Below are positions 29,801 through 41,971 of a DNA stretch of 64,000 nt, one piece after another. A program made the translations under genes and the position numbers. The first letter of the stretch is position 1. Each line of letters opens with the position of its first letter. This DNA is from Tubiluchus corallicola (Eukaryota; Priapulida; Priapulimorpha; Priapulimorphida; Tubiluchidae): positions 1 to 64,000 of the forward strand of contig JAQGDQ010000208.1 of NCBI GenBank assembly GCA_030141605.1, given 5' to 3'. A model generated the notes under the pieces. It saw only the letters and a program-made list of their open reading frames with translations. It made no database searches and was not told the DNA's origin.

Positions 29801-32800
29801 TGAAACCCAAGTTGTTACCATTAATTTTAGCCATCTCTGGTTTTTTGGCTTCCTTGCGACTGAGGCCAGTCAGCGAACAGACTAATGTCATTATTAAGTG
29901 ACCTGTGGCTAGACAAACCTCTTCATTGTTCTTCGTTAGCTGATACTGCAGTCGTGGTGCGCCAACAAGACTGAGAATTGCTACAGCCTGTAATGAATGT
30001 ACACAATGTAGCCTGTAACGAATGTACACATTATTATACAAATATATTATACAAAGTATTTAGTACAATTCACTGCTCACAATAGCAAACAGTTCCTCTT
30101 ACGCTTTGCCAATCCAACAACCAACAAAACCTTGCATACAAGTAATTTAGTAAATACAATTAAGGTCCCAAGTCAAACTTTATAGCTTATCACACATTTA
30201 CACAAGTATCGATAGGATATACTGAAAATTTCTTTTTCATTCCGTGAGTAAATTAAAAACAATCTTTTTCTACCTGATTATCAGAATGCAGTTTTGCAAA
30301 TATAAAACATCATGACCAAAACTGACAAAACAAAATTCTACTCTCCAACAGGATTCCATAACAGTAACACTTGGTATGCCTGAAAACCTGCGCAAACTTT
30401 AAGCACAATGTCAGAATCAGAGAAAGTTGGTTTCACAAAATAACGACGACAAATTACGCTGTTTGAGACTTTGCACGAATTAAAAATGTACCTGTTCTTC
30501 GCCACATCCTGCCATACCTCCTATTGCTCTGAGAGCAGCTAGCACATATTCCTCTTCTTTAGATTCTAAAACGGGTAATAATTTCTGAACACCACCACCC
30601 TGAAAAGATGACTAACATTAGGAACATTTCTAAACAGGATAGGCACATGCTGTATATCAGTCTCACAAACAGTTTAAGTAGATGTAACTCAAATCGTGAA
30701 ACAGCCATATTAGCAAATGGAAATGAAAAGATTTTTTGACCTGTTTCATGAACATCGAACTCAAACGCAGGAGCAAATGCACAACAGATTAATGCCAGCC
30801 GATACACCATATTAGATATCAGAAACCCTCGAAATTTAGCAAAATTCCAATATTTCTCAATAAATAGAATTTCTTTAAAATCTGTCGATTTTTATCAGCT
30901 TAAACTTTCAATAGTTAAGGTTATAAAGCTAGAAAGTGGGAAATATCTTAGAAACAGGAAAAAGTCTAATTACTAGAAAACACTCATTTTATGTTTAACA
31001 GTTAAACAAACTGGCCGTAAGAACTACTTTGATGGGTGAAACACTTTGGAAATTGGTTGTTTTCAAGTTATTAAGTTGTGTTTCATTAGTATGCTTGTAT
31101 TTTTGAAGTACATGTACTATATTAAAATTTCAAATTCGGAACTTAAAATGCAAATCAGTTCTTTTTCCTACAGAGGGACCTGGAACTGAAACTGGTTTCT
31201 TGTCTAATTTATTAATGAAGACACTGGAGTGCTAGACTATGCTACTGTGTTGGGAATTTTAATACTGAAAATGAAGATTAAATGTTGTCATGTGACTCAT
31301 ATAGGCCACTAATGACAACCTACTTAATAATGAATTTTACCAAAATACTTTGAAACGTAGAGTGAGTTACCAGTAATAAATTATTGCTATGCACCTCTTA
31401 CAAACTGCTCTACAAGTTTGCAAATGTGTAACAACGACTGAGCACTACAAATTTTTTCATATAAAATATACCCTGATATTAGATTTTTTTGCAGTATTGG
31501 ATTGTACTAAATTGGTGCCCAAGAGTAAATATCGCTATCATATTGGATAGGAAAAAAACAATATCGAACCCTATAACAGCTATATGTAGTTTGTCTCGCA
31601 GGCTTTAGTGACTGCACTCTTTTGCTGCAGCATGTTTTGTCCAGATAAATCATCAGACATCAATTTGTCTTATCAGTACAAACTTCAATAGAATGAAAAG
31701 CTACAAGTGCAACATTACAAAACTTACATTAAACAAGTTAGAGAATAACAAAAAAAAGACCTGAAACAATTGAGCTGGGCAATCTCTGCCAAGGACGACC
31801 AGGTTGTTAGCAGCGTTCGATCGCTTTTCGGCATCGGCATTTTGATCAAAAAAAGCATTGAACATCTGAGTGACTTTAGCATTTGTGCTATCCCTCTCCT
31901 TCGCCTAAAAGGAATATTGTACAAATCTAGCTCAAAATAGTTACAATACTTTAATGATGATAAATAAGAAGAACAAAAAAATCATGGCATGTATTTTAAC
32001 ACAATTTTTACAAACAAAGAAAACCTTATGCTTACACAAAAGGAATCAGGTACAATATCCAGAATGCATAATGCATTACTGAGCACTCAATGCATCCGTA
32101 TTATTGAGCAATTTAACTAGAAGAACTATAGCTACAGAATAAATAAGGTAGTACGAATAAATATTAGTAACACAAGTCAGATAAATAAGTGCATTGAAAA
32201 CAAAATAATGACTTTTACCTATAACACAGGAAAACACAATGCATTCCAAATGTCAGGTAAATGCCCTCAACAGTTTCCGGGAAACTGACAATGCCAAGCA
32301 CAACATAATGGCACATGTACAAAAATGATATTTATTTTACATTTTGGCAGTTTGCTTCATTATACAGAGTCAAAGTTGCAATCATTGGTTTCGATAGCAC
32401 AAATGTAGTATAACCAAAGTCATTGAACTAGAAAAATGAGAGTTTCTGGTCCTTTCCACGTGTCAAAGTGTTTAATGGTTATCAAATCCTGTGCATGCCT
32501 ATCAAAATACTTATTAGAAATATATATGCACTGTGGCTCTTTAAGTTTCATTTTTTCTTCTCTCTTATTACATTTACTAAGCAATACTTGTCTTAGTTAC
32601 CATGTGCTGAATTTTTTCACTAAGCCGTTTAAGAATAGGTAAAACAGCCTTGTTTTTTGGATCAAAATGAACAACGTTTCTTGCGTCTTTGAAAGCTAGC
32701 TCGGTTTTCCCTAGCTGTTCCAATGCCTGTGCCCGGCGAAATAAAGCTTTAGTGTCTGTAGGAGAAATCTCCAGTGCTGAAAAGACAATAAATGTAACAA

Positions 32801-33605
32801 ACAATACATGTTTGTAAGTAGAATAGTTTAAATCAACTTAAAGGAACAGATAGATAGCTTGATTGGCTTAGCGATGGAAGGTAACCAATACCGTGCCAGG
32901 TCAAAAAATGGAAGGGTGTCTGACAGCGGTTTGATGTCATACTACAGGCAACCATTTTTTCTAATTCAGGAAGGCTGCAACTGCATTCAAATGTAATTAA
33001 GACACCTCTGTTGGTCCAGGGTGGCTTTAGAGAATTCTTACTAGTAGTAAGCTAGACTCCAGTCTCGCCACAAATATTTACATTACACAGCTTTACCGTT
33101 GGGTGCCGCTGAGTACCAGCGTGCAGAGTGCCAAACCATATAAAAAGCATTCTATACCAAAAAACAGCAAAATAAGTTTAAACTAGTTAACACCAACGGT
33201 TTCATTGTTTCAGCCATTAACACATGGAGAAATTTAATTAAAAAGCAAATTATCTATAAAGCCAATCCAGTAAATGAATGTAAACTGTTACTATAATTAT
33301 AAATTATTACTGTTAACTGATACAGAAAGCTCATTCAGTTAAGCTCTATGTTCAGTGGTGTATGAATATGAACGAATGTCTCATGAAAGCTTACCTTTTG
33401 TAGCATCATCATTTGCTCTTTCCCAATTTTCCAATTTCAGCTGGCACGCAGCTCGATTTTTATAATACACAGCTTGATCTGTTTTGTTTTCAGGAGATTC
33501 TAATTTGAGAGCTTTTGTATAACAGACGATGGCATTAGCATAATCACCAGCCTGGAACAGCTTGTTACCCTCTTCCTTTTGTTGCTGAGCTTCCGTTGTC
33601 GTCAT
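14823..33605 (-). CDS. UNC45: UNC45 myosin chaperone (TPR + UCS), complete 21-exon gene
   Basis: UNC45 proteins fold myosin heads and hand clients to Hsp90. Exons in transcript order: 33395-33605, 32601-32776, 31761-31904, 30492-30599, 29819-29987, 27773-27934, 27477-27645, 26681-26753, 24427-24519, 23785-23919, 23169-23263, 22593-22734, 22060-22200, 20997-21112, 19950-20016, 19720-19833, 19043-19149, 18412-18529, 17917-18072, 15398-15520, 14823-14966. They sum to 2763 bases, 921 codons with the stop, with every phase matching. Residues 1 to about 120 are TPR repeats (K-E-E-G-N-K-L-F, then Y-Y-K-N-R-A-A-C). The UCS half shows [30 protein letters not shown] and D-R-V-K-L-L-V-L-Y. The 920-residue length fits the family (about 930). 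Exon 3 has an unusual GTCTTT donor. Confidence 0.95.
17664..18376. repeat. Direct duplication of about 180 bases flanking UNC45 exon 19
   Basis: A segment at about 17664-17840 recurs in the same orientation at about 18197-18376 with scattered substitutions; both contain TTAACAACTTGGCACAG and GTGTGAAATGCTACTAAAA. Exon 19 (17917-18072) lies between them. The copies are about 532 bases apart and are non-coding in both introns. Confidence 0.85.
18629..18745. repeat. Palindromic alternating purine-pyrimidine microsatellite
   Basis: In UNC45 intron 17 a TG/CG-rich block (18631-18665) is followed by its near complement of CA/CG units (18666-18692), a short TA run and a further TG run (18724-18740). 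The alternating purine-pyrimidine pattern and the self-complementarity would favour hairpin or Z-form DNA. Confidence 0.75.
24680..26420 (+). mobile_element. Decayed LINE reverse transcriptase in UNC45 intron 8
   Basis: On the plus strand, antisense to UNC45, broken frames carry non-LTR reverse-transcriptase motifs in the right order. They are L-G-P-D-G-I-T-Y near 24715-24745, a S-P-L/I-Y block near 24845, an S-V-T-C block with I-V-T-E-K-I near 24900-24930, G-S/P-I-L-G-P near 25240 and an A-D-D-I box near 25332 in a shifted frame. The C-terminal domain ends with an open frame at 25844-26128. Stops and frameshifts make it dead. The 3' end is probably near the AATAAA-like tail at about 26397. 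Confidence 0.75.
28397..29323. mobile_element. pogo/Tigger-like non-autonomous DNA transposon (TA target site)
   Basis: The left end reads CAGTAGTCGCCACTTAATA and the right end is its inverted repeat with one mismatch in the first 26 or so bases. Both ends abut TA dinucleotides (28395-28396 and 29324-29325), matching the TA target of the Tc1/mariner/pogo group; the CAGT start is typical of pogo/Tigger elements. The 927-base element sits in UNC45 intron 5. I see no intact transposase frame. Confidence 0.78.
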
Positions 33606-33859
33606 TATGAAAGTGGATATGGTTACAAAAAGAAATCAGCAGCTAGGAACTTGGTTAATATCTGAAAATAGTAAAAAATAGGATAAAAGAAATCAGCTGT
33701 GGTAAAAATATATTGTAAGTTTTATGAGCAAAAACTTGAAAGAAAAAATAATAATTTTAATAACTTTCATTAAATCAACTTGCGAAAAGTAATACACTGG
33801 TAGCAACTCAAGTTTTCCGAAAGCTCAACCATAACCTTATTGCTAGATCTCATAACTTT

Positions 33860-34130
33860 TTTAAATTACAGTTGACAAATGATAAATATCTAGATAACAA
33901 AGTAGGCATAATTATTAAACTGCCTTTTTATGGGCCATCCAGAGCTTTTTGAAAATTGTTTTAACAGTGTTTGGTCTCCATGTCAGGTGCAAATTTCATT
34001 TCCGGTGGTAGAGCATTCCATTAGAGAATTGTGCATGGATAGAGAGACTGTTTATAACAGTCCTTATCTGCCTGCTTACAGTATTTCTTAATTTAGGCTA
34101 GAATTTGAAAGAGTGTTTGGCTGACATGGG
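33860..34130 (-). mobile_element. 3' fragment of a LINE ORF2 (minus strand)
   Basis: The minus strand reads C-Y-K-Q-S-L-Y-P-C-T-I-L, a stop, then W-N-A-L-P-P-E-M-K-F-A. This matches the C-terminal motif of many LINE ORF2 proteins, in which a basic block and RTI-x-x are followed by W-N-x-L-P-P-E. Only this end is preserved. It lies a few hundred bases upstream of the UNC45 start. Confidence 0.6.
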
Positions 34131-34265
34131 TTCATGCGTAAGTCACCAAACTGATTTACTTTGGTTGTACCCATGTGTCTCTTTATAGACAATAACAAGA
34201 GGAAAATTTACTCTTCTTGGTGCTAAAGCTGTTAATGTACTCCTAATAGATAATACTAAAATTGA

Positions 34266-36310
34266 ACTGGCATTCACAAAATTTTACCAAAAGTTACTAT
34301 ACAGTGAAACAGAGTCGCCCATGGAAGAGTTACCCAAACAATTAAAGATGTTGAAATGATCAACGAACTTAAAAAAGGGTAATATAGAACCGATTATGGT
34401 TGAAGAAATTGGAAAGGTAGTGAAACAGTTACATTTGTGGAAAGCAGTTGATAATCAAGGCTGGGAAAATGAGATGTTGAAGTTTGTGGGCAGTAATTTA
34501 TTACAAAGTGTAAAATGATGCCGAATGAAATTTTATTTCAGGAAATTATACCAGAAGAATAGATGAGTATAACTGTGAAATCAATCTAAAAGAAAAAAGG
34601 TGGCAGAAGTGAATTAAAAAATAGAAGAGGCATATTCTTACAAGTAATATTTCAAAATTGTTTGAAAGAGTGATTTTGAAGCGAAATGAAGACATGATAA
34701 CTCAAAAAATATCAGAAAGTTAATGTAGGGGCAAAAAAGGTAGCAGTATTGTAGATCATCTGTTTATTCTATATAGGTATACAGAATGTAGCCTATATCA
34801 TGGAAAACCAGTTAAGTTAGTTTTTATGGATGTGAAGAAGTGTTTTGACAAATTATTGCTAGAAGACTGTTTAGCAGATCTGTGTACCCTTGGATTACAA
34901 GAAAAGTATATCAGCATATTGTCTAAAATGAACAAGTTTGCAGATATAGTTGATACACCGGTGGGAATAACGGATAAATTTCAAGTTGGAAAGTTAATCT
35001 GACAAGGAACAATATGGGGACCTATTATGTGTTGTGTAAATTTAGGTAAATTAAGTAAAAGTAGTCAACGAAATAGAGTGCTATTTAATAGTGAAGTTGG
35101 TATAACCCCTAGAATATATGTTTATGACATATTAGGACTAGGTGATGAAAATACCATTAGTCAAGTTGTGTCAACCTATAGAAGGCTAGAAGACTTAAAA
35201 AAAGATGACATTTAGCAAATCAAAATCACAATATACGACAGTGAACGAAGTTAAAGAAACACACAAGATGGAAAAAATGATTTGTTTGTAAGAAGTGGTT
35301 TTCTAGAAGAAGTTTGTCAATATAAATATGTAAGAGACTATGTTACAGAAAAAGGAGATCACTCTTGCAGCATAAGTAAAAGAGGAGAAGAAGTAGCGTA
35401 TATGAAGAGAGAATTGATGTAATGGAGTAATGAAAGAGAAGTTGGTACAGAGTGTATGAGAATAAGAATTCTTTTGTTTGAATCAGTAGTGCTACCATCA
35501 TTAATACATAACACTGAAGTTTAGGGCCACGTAAATGAAGCACAGTGGGATGAAATGGAAAGATGGCAGAAAGAAATGACATGTGCAATCTTAAACCAAA
35601 TGAGTTCTACAAGTTACTGGGGCACTATCATGATATCAAGCTTTTGGCCCTTAAGACAAATACATTCTAAACAATTAATGTTATTGGGAATGTTGTGCAT
35701 CTCCGAGGAAGAAAGAGATGTAAAAAAAGTATTTTGGCAATGTTGGAAGAGGAAATTCCTGGAAGTTGGACTGAAAACATAAAAGAAACAGCAGAGTTGT
35801 ATGAAATAGATATAAATGGGGAGAGATTAAAACAGATAACCAAATCTGAATGGAAGTGAGAAATAAAAGTAGCTATTAGTAAATATTTGGAGTACTATAT
35901 TGCTAAAGAGAAGTGTCAGAAAATTAAAAAACTGAGATTTATGGAAAATGCTACAAAAAAGTGGAATAATCCAGTGTCGGCAGTGGATTATGTAATTTAA
36001 GTGTAACCAAAAAACACTATGAAATAACAGAGTGGAAATTGAATACGATTAAAGTGAGGACAAATATCAAAAGTAAGTTTAACAATGATCTGAAATGTCC
36101 TTTGTCTAAAATTCACGATGATACAACGGAACACTTACTAATGTGTGAGAAAGCTATAATACTAATAGTATAAAGTCTATTAAAAACATTGTGAGAAGAT
36201 ATGGAGGTTGATATAAAAACATTTGAAAAACAGAACCAATTGATCAATACCAGGATACAGAAAGTAATGAATGTTAGACAGAAAATGGGTTTAGAAATAG
36301 AAATTTAATA
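34266..36310 (+). mobile_element. Non-LTR retrotransposon copy 1 (dead)
   Basis: Frames broken by many stops carry reverse-transcriptase landmarks: a K-A-V-D-N-Q-G segment near 34440, F-M-D-V-K-K-C-F-D-K near 34825, a D-T-P-V-G-I-T block near 34955, Y-V-Y-D-I-L where the active-site box should read Y-x-D-D, near 35120, and S-Y-W-G with W-P-L-R near 35610-35660. A C-terminal finger-like block near 36095 has lost a cysteine. The mutated catalytic box and the stops show that it is inactive. It shares order and wording with the next element and probably belongs to the same family. Confidence 0.78.
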
Positions 36311-36609
36311 TCATAATGTCTACACTAGGTTGTGGGTACAGCGCGTTAAATGTAGAATTTTTGGCTCGCTATTATTAGTATTAGGACTTTCACTGTAGTA
36401 GAGAGGCCAATGTGAACCGCCTGTCGAATCAGTTTAAATACATAAAACTCAAGTTTCAAAATAAATAATTAAAATAACAATATATTACACTGTCACAAAT
36501 ACACACAAACCATCAAAAATACGCTCCAGAAAATTCGGGATAAATTACACAGCGGCAACGCACGTGCAATAACATGCCCATATTTAGGATTAGCATGCAG
36601 TGTGCCACC

Positions 36610-38240
36610 TTTTGGGGATTATAATAACTATCAATTATTGACAAATTGGAAACGACTTTAGGAAGACACCAATGTGGTAGAATATCTAATCGAAGTACTG
36701 CTGATCACCTATTCACTATTAGGGCAATTTTAAACTATAATAAATATTCAAACAATGATATTTACATGACATTTTTTGATATAGAAAAATGCTTCGATAA
36801 GCTTTGGTTTAAAGATGCTGTAGCTGAAATGTGGCATTTAGGGATGCCAGCACACATTTGTGAATTAATTTCCAATTTGAATGAGGTAGCATATGCTGTT
36901 ATTGGCACACCAGTTGGTATCACTAAGGAAATTAAAATAAAGGAATCTGTTAGGCAGGGAACTGTTTTAGCTCCGCTTTTGTGCTGTGTAACAGTAAATA
37001 AAATAAATTCTCTTGAAAAAAACAAAAACAATAATAACTCCTGAGCTTGAAATCTGTATATAGATGATATTTTAGAGATAGGAAATGAAAATACAATTAG
37101 AAGAATGATTAAAAATTGCAGGAAAACAGAAGAATTAAAAAGAATAAAGTTCAGTGTCAAAAAAACGCAGTCAATGCGAACAAAGATGACTAGAAAGAAA
37201 AGAATTCCCCCAATAAAAGAAAAAATTAGCAAAGGAGAAATTGGAGAAACACAAAGCTATAAATACCTTGGTGATTGGCTAAATGACGAAAACACCTATT
37301 AGACGTTAATTGAAAAGTGAAAAGAGCAGAACAAATTCAAACTTAGCTATATTAACTCCTTGACAAATATTAATAATGCAGGAATAATGTCAGAAGAAAT
37401 AAAACTAAAACTTTATCAATCACTTGCAATATCATCTTTAATTTATAATACCTTAACTTGGTCAAACATGAAAAGAAATGAGTATGAAGAATTGGAAAGT
37501 GTTCAAGGTAAGCCAATAAGAATTATGTTGAGAATAGATAAAACTACAAGTTACTGGGGGTTAATATCAAAATTGGGAATTTGGCCAATTGAAGAACGTA
37601 TTTGGTACAAAAAATTTATGTTTTATAGAACTCTTTTAATATTAGGAAGTGAAAGGTTAGCCAGCAAAGTTGTAGCACAGCAAATTAAATACAGGAATGA
37701 TGATAATTGGTATAATGAAATCGAAAAAATGGCAAACATTTATGGAATTAATATCGACAAGGAATACGTGAAAAGTCAAAAGAAATCATAGTGGAAAAAA
37801 TACATAAAATTTAAAATAACATCTGCGATACAAGACAAATGCAGTAAAAAATATAAATAAGAGCTCAAAATTAAGATTTTTGGAAAGCAATAAAGGGGAA
37901 CAGAAGGATTATTTTACAAAATTCAGTCACGCAGAAGTTAAAAATATTTTGAACTTAAGATTTAATATGGTCAGAGTGAAAGCAAACTTTAAGGGTTCAT
38001 TTATAAGAAAATTAATATGTCCCATGTGTGATAGTGAATTAGACACAACAGAACATTTATTTACTTGTAGCAAATGTAAAAGGATTAGAGAAAATCTACG
38101 TGAAGTCTCAACGGAAGAAGTTATAAGCTGTTGTAGTGAAAATTTGTTGAAAGCATCCAAATATGTCAATGATTGTTTGTTTTATAGGAAAAGCATTTTG
38201 AAGGAAGTTGGTGAAGTAAATTTTGAAGAAGAATGAAGGT
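36610..38240 (+). mobile_element. Non-LTR retrotransposon copy 2 (5'-truncated, frameshifted)
   Basis: The copy opens within the reverse-transcriptase domain. It has H-Q-C-G-R-I-S near 36665, F-F-D-I-E-K-C-F-D-K near 36772, an R-Q-G-T-V-L-A-P block near 36950, an intact Y-I-D-D-I-L box near 37059, Y-K-Y-L-G-D-W near 37258 and S-Y-W-G-L-I with I-W-P-I-E-E near 37550-37590. A C-terminal C-P-M-C ... H-L-F-T-C-S-K-C finger lies at about 38018-38075. Internal stops at about 37042, 37300 and 37790 and a frame change near 37860 inactivate it. It is better preserved than copy 1 and lies downstream in the same orientation. Confidence 0.82.
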
Positions 38241-38380
38241 GCTAAAGTGTTGAAGAACCCCTGCAGTCGATTTCATCGTATGCCCATACAAGTGGAGAGG
38301 GGTGAGAGAAACCACGAAACCACGAATTATTTTAATTTTGCACATAGGGAGCGCTACTACTGCGTTATTGTATAGCAAAG

Positions 38381-41300
38381 ATGGCGTTGATTTGTAGCAA
38401 AATTCACCCTAAAAACATTAAACTTTTATGTTTTAGTAAACAAATTTATTGCAACAGCAGTTCTTTTATTACAGTGTGTAACAGGTGGTCATCAAGTGAA
38501 ACAGATCATGCAAAAGATGTGATACGAGCAGATCCTGATGATACTCAAATTCACACTGGACAGGTCGTTTCATCATAATTAATAAAATCGGTTTTGGTTT
38601 ATTATATACAATGCTAATGTGTTCATGTATATACAGAACTATACCTAGCAATACAAAAAATAAGTTATAAATAATCAGCACATGAGGACACATCACCAAG
38701 TCAACACTATAAGAGAAGTTGTGCTGTGTTGAGTACTTAATTATTTAAATCAATAAAGCATTAAATGTCATGATTTAATACAAGAAAAGATAATTTTGAA
38801 AGAAGATGAACACAGAAATAACTGAATGGATTGCAAATGAGAATGAAAAAACAATTAAATTTTATAATTATAAATTTGCTAAAAACAATTTCTGTTACCA
38901 TCGTTAGTAGTTTTACTTTACTCTTTAGTATGTCTCTGCTAGATCTGTTATGAATTCTTATCCCTGTATTATCTTTGCTCCTGTGTGTCATTATGTTCCT
39001 AAATATAGACCAACACCGTGATCACTCGGTTTATTTCCCCATCTCACCTGCACGAAACATTTTAAAGTGCTGTGGTTTTTATAGATCTGTGATGTAAATT
39101 TCAGCCTGCATGGAGATTTTTCTAGTAAATTCCTGACGTTTTCTGCAGCTGGGTTGCTGCCATTAAGCCCGACAGTAACTTAACAGTTTCTGTATCAATA
39201 CTACTCTGCCATCAGAAATGACTCGTATACACCATTTGCTCATCACCAGATAAGGTTGTTAAAAAAACGTCTCTCAAACCGAATAAAAAAATTAATAATA
39301 ATATAACGCAGACACCTTCAGTTTGCGACTCTGCGTTTTAGGCTTTTCCAGCCCTTAACTCCTCAATCAGTGTTATGCATGAATATTAAATTTGTAAAAT
39401 TACCGGTCTTACGTTCTTACATAAAAGAAAAAGACGCCCTCCTGCAGTTTACTGTCAGATGAGTAACAGGAACCATTACTTGTGAGGTCTAGAGTATTTT
39501 GTAATTTTAGTTTTGCTTTATTGCATATAAATGCCACACGTATATACTTTCGAGACTCGAAAATTCGAGAGCAAGGTTAGAATTTCAACAAGAATCCGTA
39601 AATCCTGTGACACAAAGGTTCCCCTATTAACCTCCACTGAATTCACATAAAAATTAAATTAAAAAATAAGTTTTTGACTGAGTGCCACTATATCTAATAA
39701 ATATAAACACCATCAGTATGTCATAGAGCACTGCCATTTTCTGCAATATATACGTGTGGCATTTATATGGGATTAAGCAAAACAAAACTTTCGAGACTCG
39801 AAAATTTAAGAGTACAGTACAGTTTAGCCATGTTCTCGAACTCTCGAAATTTGTCGCGAGGTTCGAATTCTCGCACACACAAAATTTGTCCTGAGGTTCG
39901 AGTTCTCGCACACTGCTACGCTATAGATTCAGAAACGGTCACTGATGGTACTAAATTAATTATGTACACATTGTATGATACTTACACATTCTTAGGTGTA
40001 ATCCTGTGTTATTAAAGCTATGTAAGCACTTAAAAGTTGTTGTTAATTTCATCTGATGACTAATTTTTACGTAAACACAGTTAAATACAATGCTAGAATA
40101 GCAGAACTTCTGAGCAAACAGTGGAAGTTTAGTTACATGTACCTTCATGGTGTTCACACCGTCCACCAGCTTACATCATTTTTTCCAAATATACCCACAG
40201 CGAGGTTCATTTGGTGGGAGATAAGAAATATTTAAATTTCTTTTGCATTATTAAGCAAGGCATTTTATGCTCATATATTGTGGGGTAATATCAATTCAGA
40301 ATATACAAAATATATGCAAAATACACAATATTTTTAATTGTACATTAAAATACAATGAATGTTGTTTGAGTGTTGGTTTTTCCTTTAAAGAACACATTTA
40401 AAATAATGCTATTAGAGCACACTAAAATTACTCAATTAAGAATGTGAAAAGATATATCACTTTTAAGTGAAAGTGATAAAACAAAATTTCAGAACTATTT
40501 AACAGAGAGTTTCTGCTATAGTCAAATACTAAGAAAATCTGATTCTGAAATGGTTGTGACTACATTTACAGGTAGAGTCACACCCAGTACATTTCGCTAC
40601 AGTCCTTTACACTACGGGCAAATTTTTGAAAAATTTGGATCGTTTAAATTCTTTAAACATTACAAAACAAGATAAAACACACAATTACAAACTAAAGTAC
40701 ATGTGCTGGTGCTACCCGGCTGGAAATCATACAGAAATTGTTGACGCTGACTATAGAAAAATCTACAATCAGCTTGTGATTGTAGAATGCGCTATACAGT
40801 ACAAAGGATTCTAGTCTACGATTACTGCCATGATAGGATGTTGTCAGTTCTGTTTCCACAATCATAAAAAAATGTTCTGTGATTGTAGTGGAAATTCTCT
40901 AATATGTACAGTTGTCAAGTAGGTAAGAAGTTACTATGTATATACAACTGCAAGTACTTGCTGTAAGTGTGATGTCTTTCCTAATGTGTATGTTTTTGCA
41001 GAAATGGAACAGTGATGACTACAGAATGGCAAGGTTTGCATTCAATCCCAAACAAGTGAATAGCAGCTGGGCCATTGACTTAATAAAGCAAGTTGCTCCT
41101 AAACCAACCAAAGACAGAATAGTTTGGTGTAATGGTGGAGGTGGGGCATTGGGACATCCCAAAGTTTTCATAAATTTGGTTAGTATTTATGAACAGCGTT
41201 AATTACCTTCTCACAAAATTTGATATGGCATGATGTTTGAGGTGTGTTTTAACTAAGACAAGATGGTTAATTTTTATGCATCTCACTGTAATTATAAAAG

Positions 41301-41971
41301 ATAGGCTACACCACTTATTAAAACTTTTCTCTTATTCTGCAAAGCCTGTTTGCCTTAATTTATTAACTAGTGCTTTCATAACTTAAAAAGTTTCCTTATG
41401 GTGTACTACCAAATTTCTGCTTTGTTTGTACTAGATTTAATTGGTTGTCTTTGTAAAAATTTATTCAACATTTGGCGCTCCATGTAAGAAGTCGGGTAAA
41501 TAACATGCACTCAACTTAATCAAGTTTCTGTGACAACCCTAGTTAATGTAACTTAGTATAATTAGCAGCTGGTGCAAATCAAATCTCATGCTGTTAAAAA
41601 AGATTGAATTCGAAATATTATGTCCAATTGCAATAATTTGTACTTTCAGTTCATCATATATAAAATTTCAGGCATGTTCAAATTAAAATGCAAGGATGAC
41701 AGACTTGAGCTTTTTCACAAACTTCTAACATGTCATCAGAACAGAATTTAATGGAAAATGTTTATAATTTACTGTTATTGCTTAATCACACTAGGTTATA
41801 GTCATCTTATGCAGGGTAGTGATACTATATGAATTATTGCACCATTTCAATATAAATGCTTTTCTAATTTTCCATTCAATTATTTTTTGCAATAATCCTT
41901 TTTAGGATCAGCCAGGGGACCATACATGTGGTTACTGTGGGCTCAGGTTTTACAAAGAAGATCATCACTAG
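38381..41971 (+). CDS. NDUFS6: NADH:ubiquinone oxidoreductase subunit S6 (complex I)
   Basis: Three exons (38381-38563, 41002-41178, 41906-41971) join in phase 0 to 142 codons, 141 residues. NDUFS6 is the small zinc-binding subunit of mitochondrial complex I, on the matrix side, needed for late assembly. The first 45 or so residues are basic and Ser-rich and look like a mitochondrial presequence. T-G-Q-K-W-N and D-Y-R-M-A-R-F follow, then C-N-G-G-G-G-A-L-G-H-P-K-V and H-T-C-G-Y-C-G-L-R-F. The four zinc ligands, Cys104, His113, Cys128 and Cys131, are present. Length and ending agree with animal orthologues. The first intron uses a weak GTCGTT donor after CAG; the correct joined sequence at that point supports it. 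A likely poly(A) signal lies at 42213-42218. Confidence 0.95.
39509..39789. repeat. Inverted repeat with adjacent direct repeats in NDUFS6 intron 1
   Basis: The left arm (39509-39546) and the right arm (39747-39789) are imperfect reverse complements centred on ATATAAATGCCACACGTATA. Each arm is followed or overlapped by the same direct word, ACTTTCGAGACTCGAAAATT (39546 and 39787). The roughly 200-base spacer has no open frame. It resembles a small foldback or MITE-like unit, but I could not define a target-site duplication. Confidence 0.65.
39847..39913. repeat. Two tandem 32-base units, period 35
   Basis: The units begin AAATTTGTC, contain GAGGTTCGA and end TTCTCGCACAC; they differ at three positions. 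They follow directly on the inverted-repeat unit and are rich in TCGA-containing words. Confidence 0.8.

Noticed and set aside
36762-37232. 156-codon minus-strand frame
   Set aside because: It is the complement of the LINE reverse-transcriptase region; its hydrophobic content comes from the A-rich sense strand.
39847-39913. tRNA-like B-box words (GGTTCGAATTC, GGTTCGAGTTC)
   Set aside because: There is no A-box at the proper spacing and no cloverleaf; the words are part of a tandem repeat.
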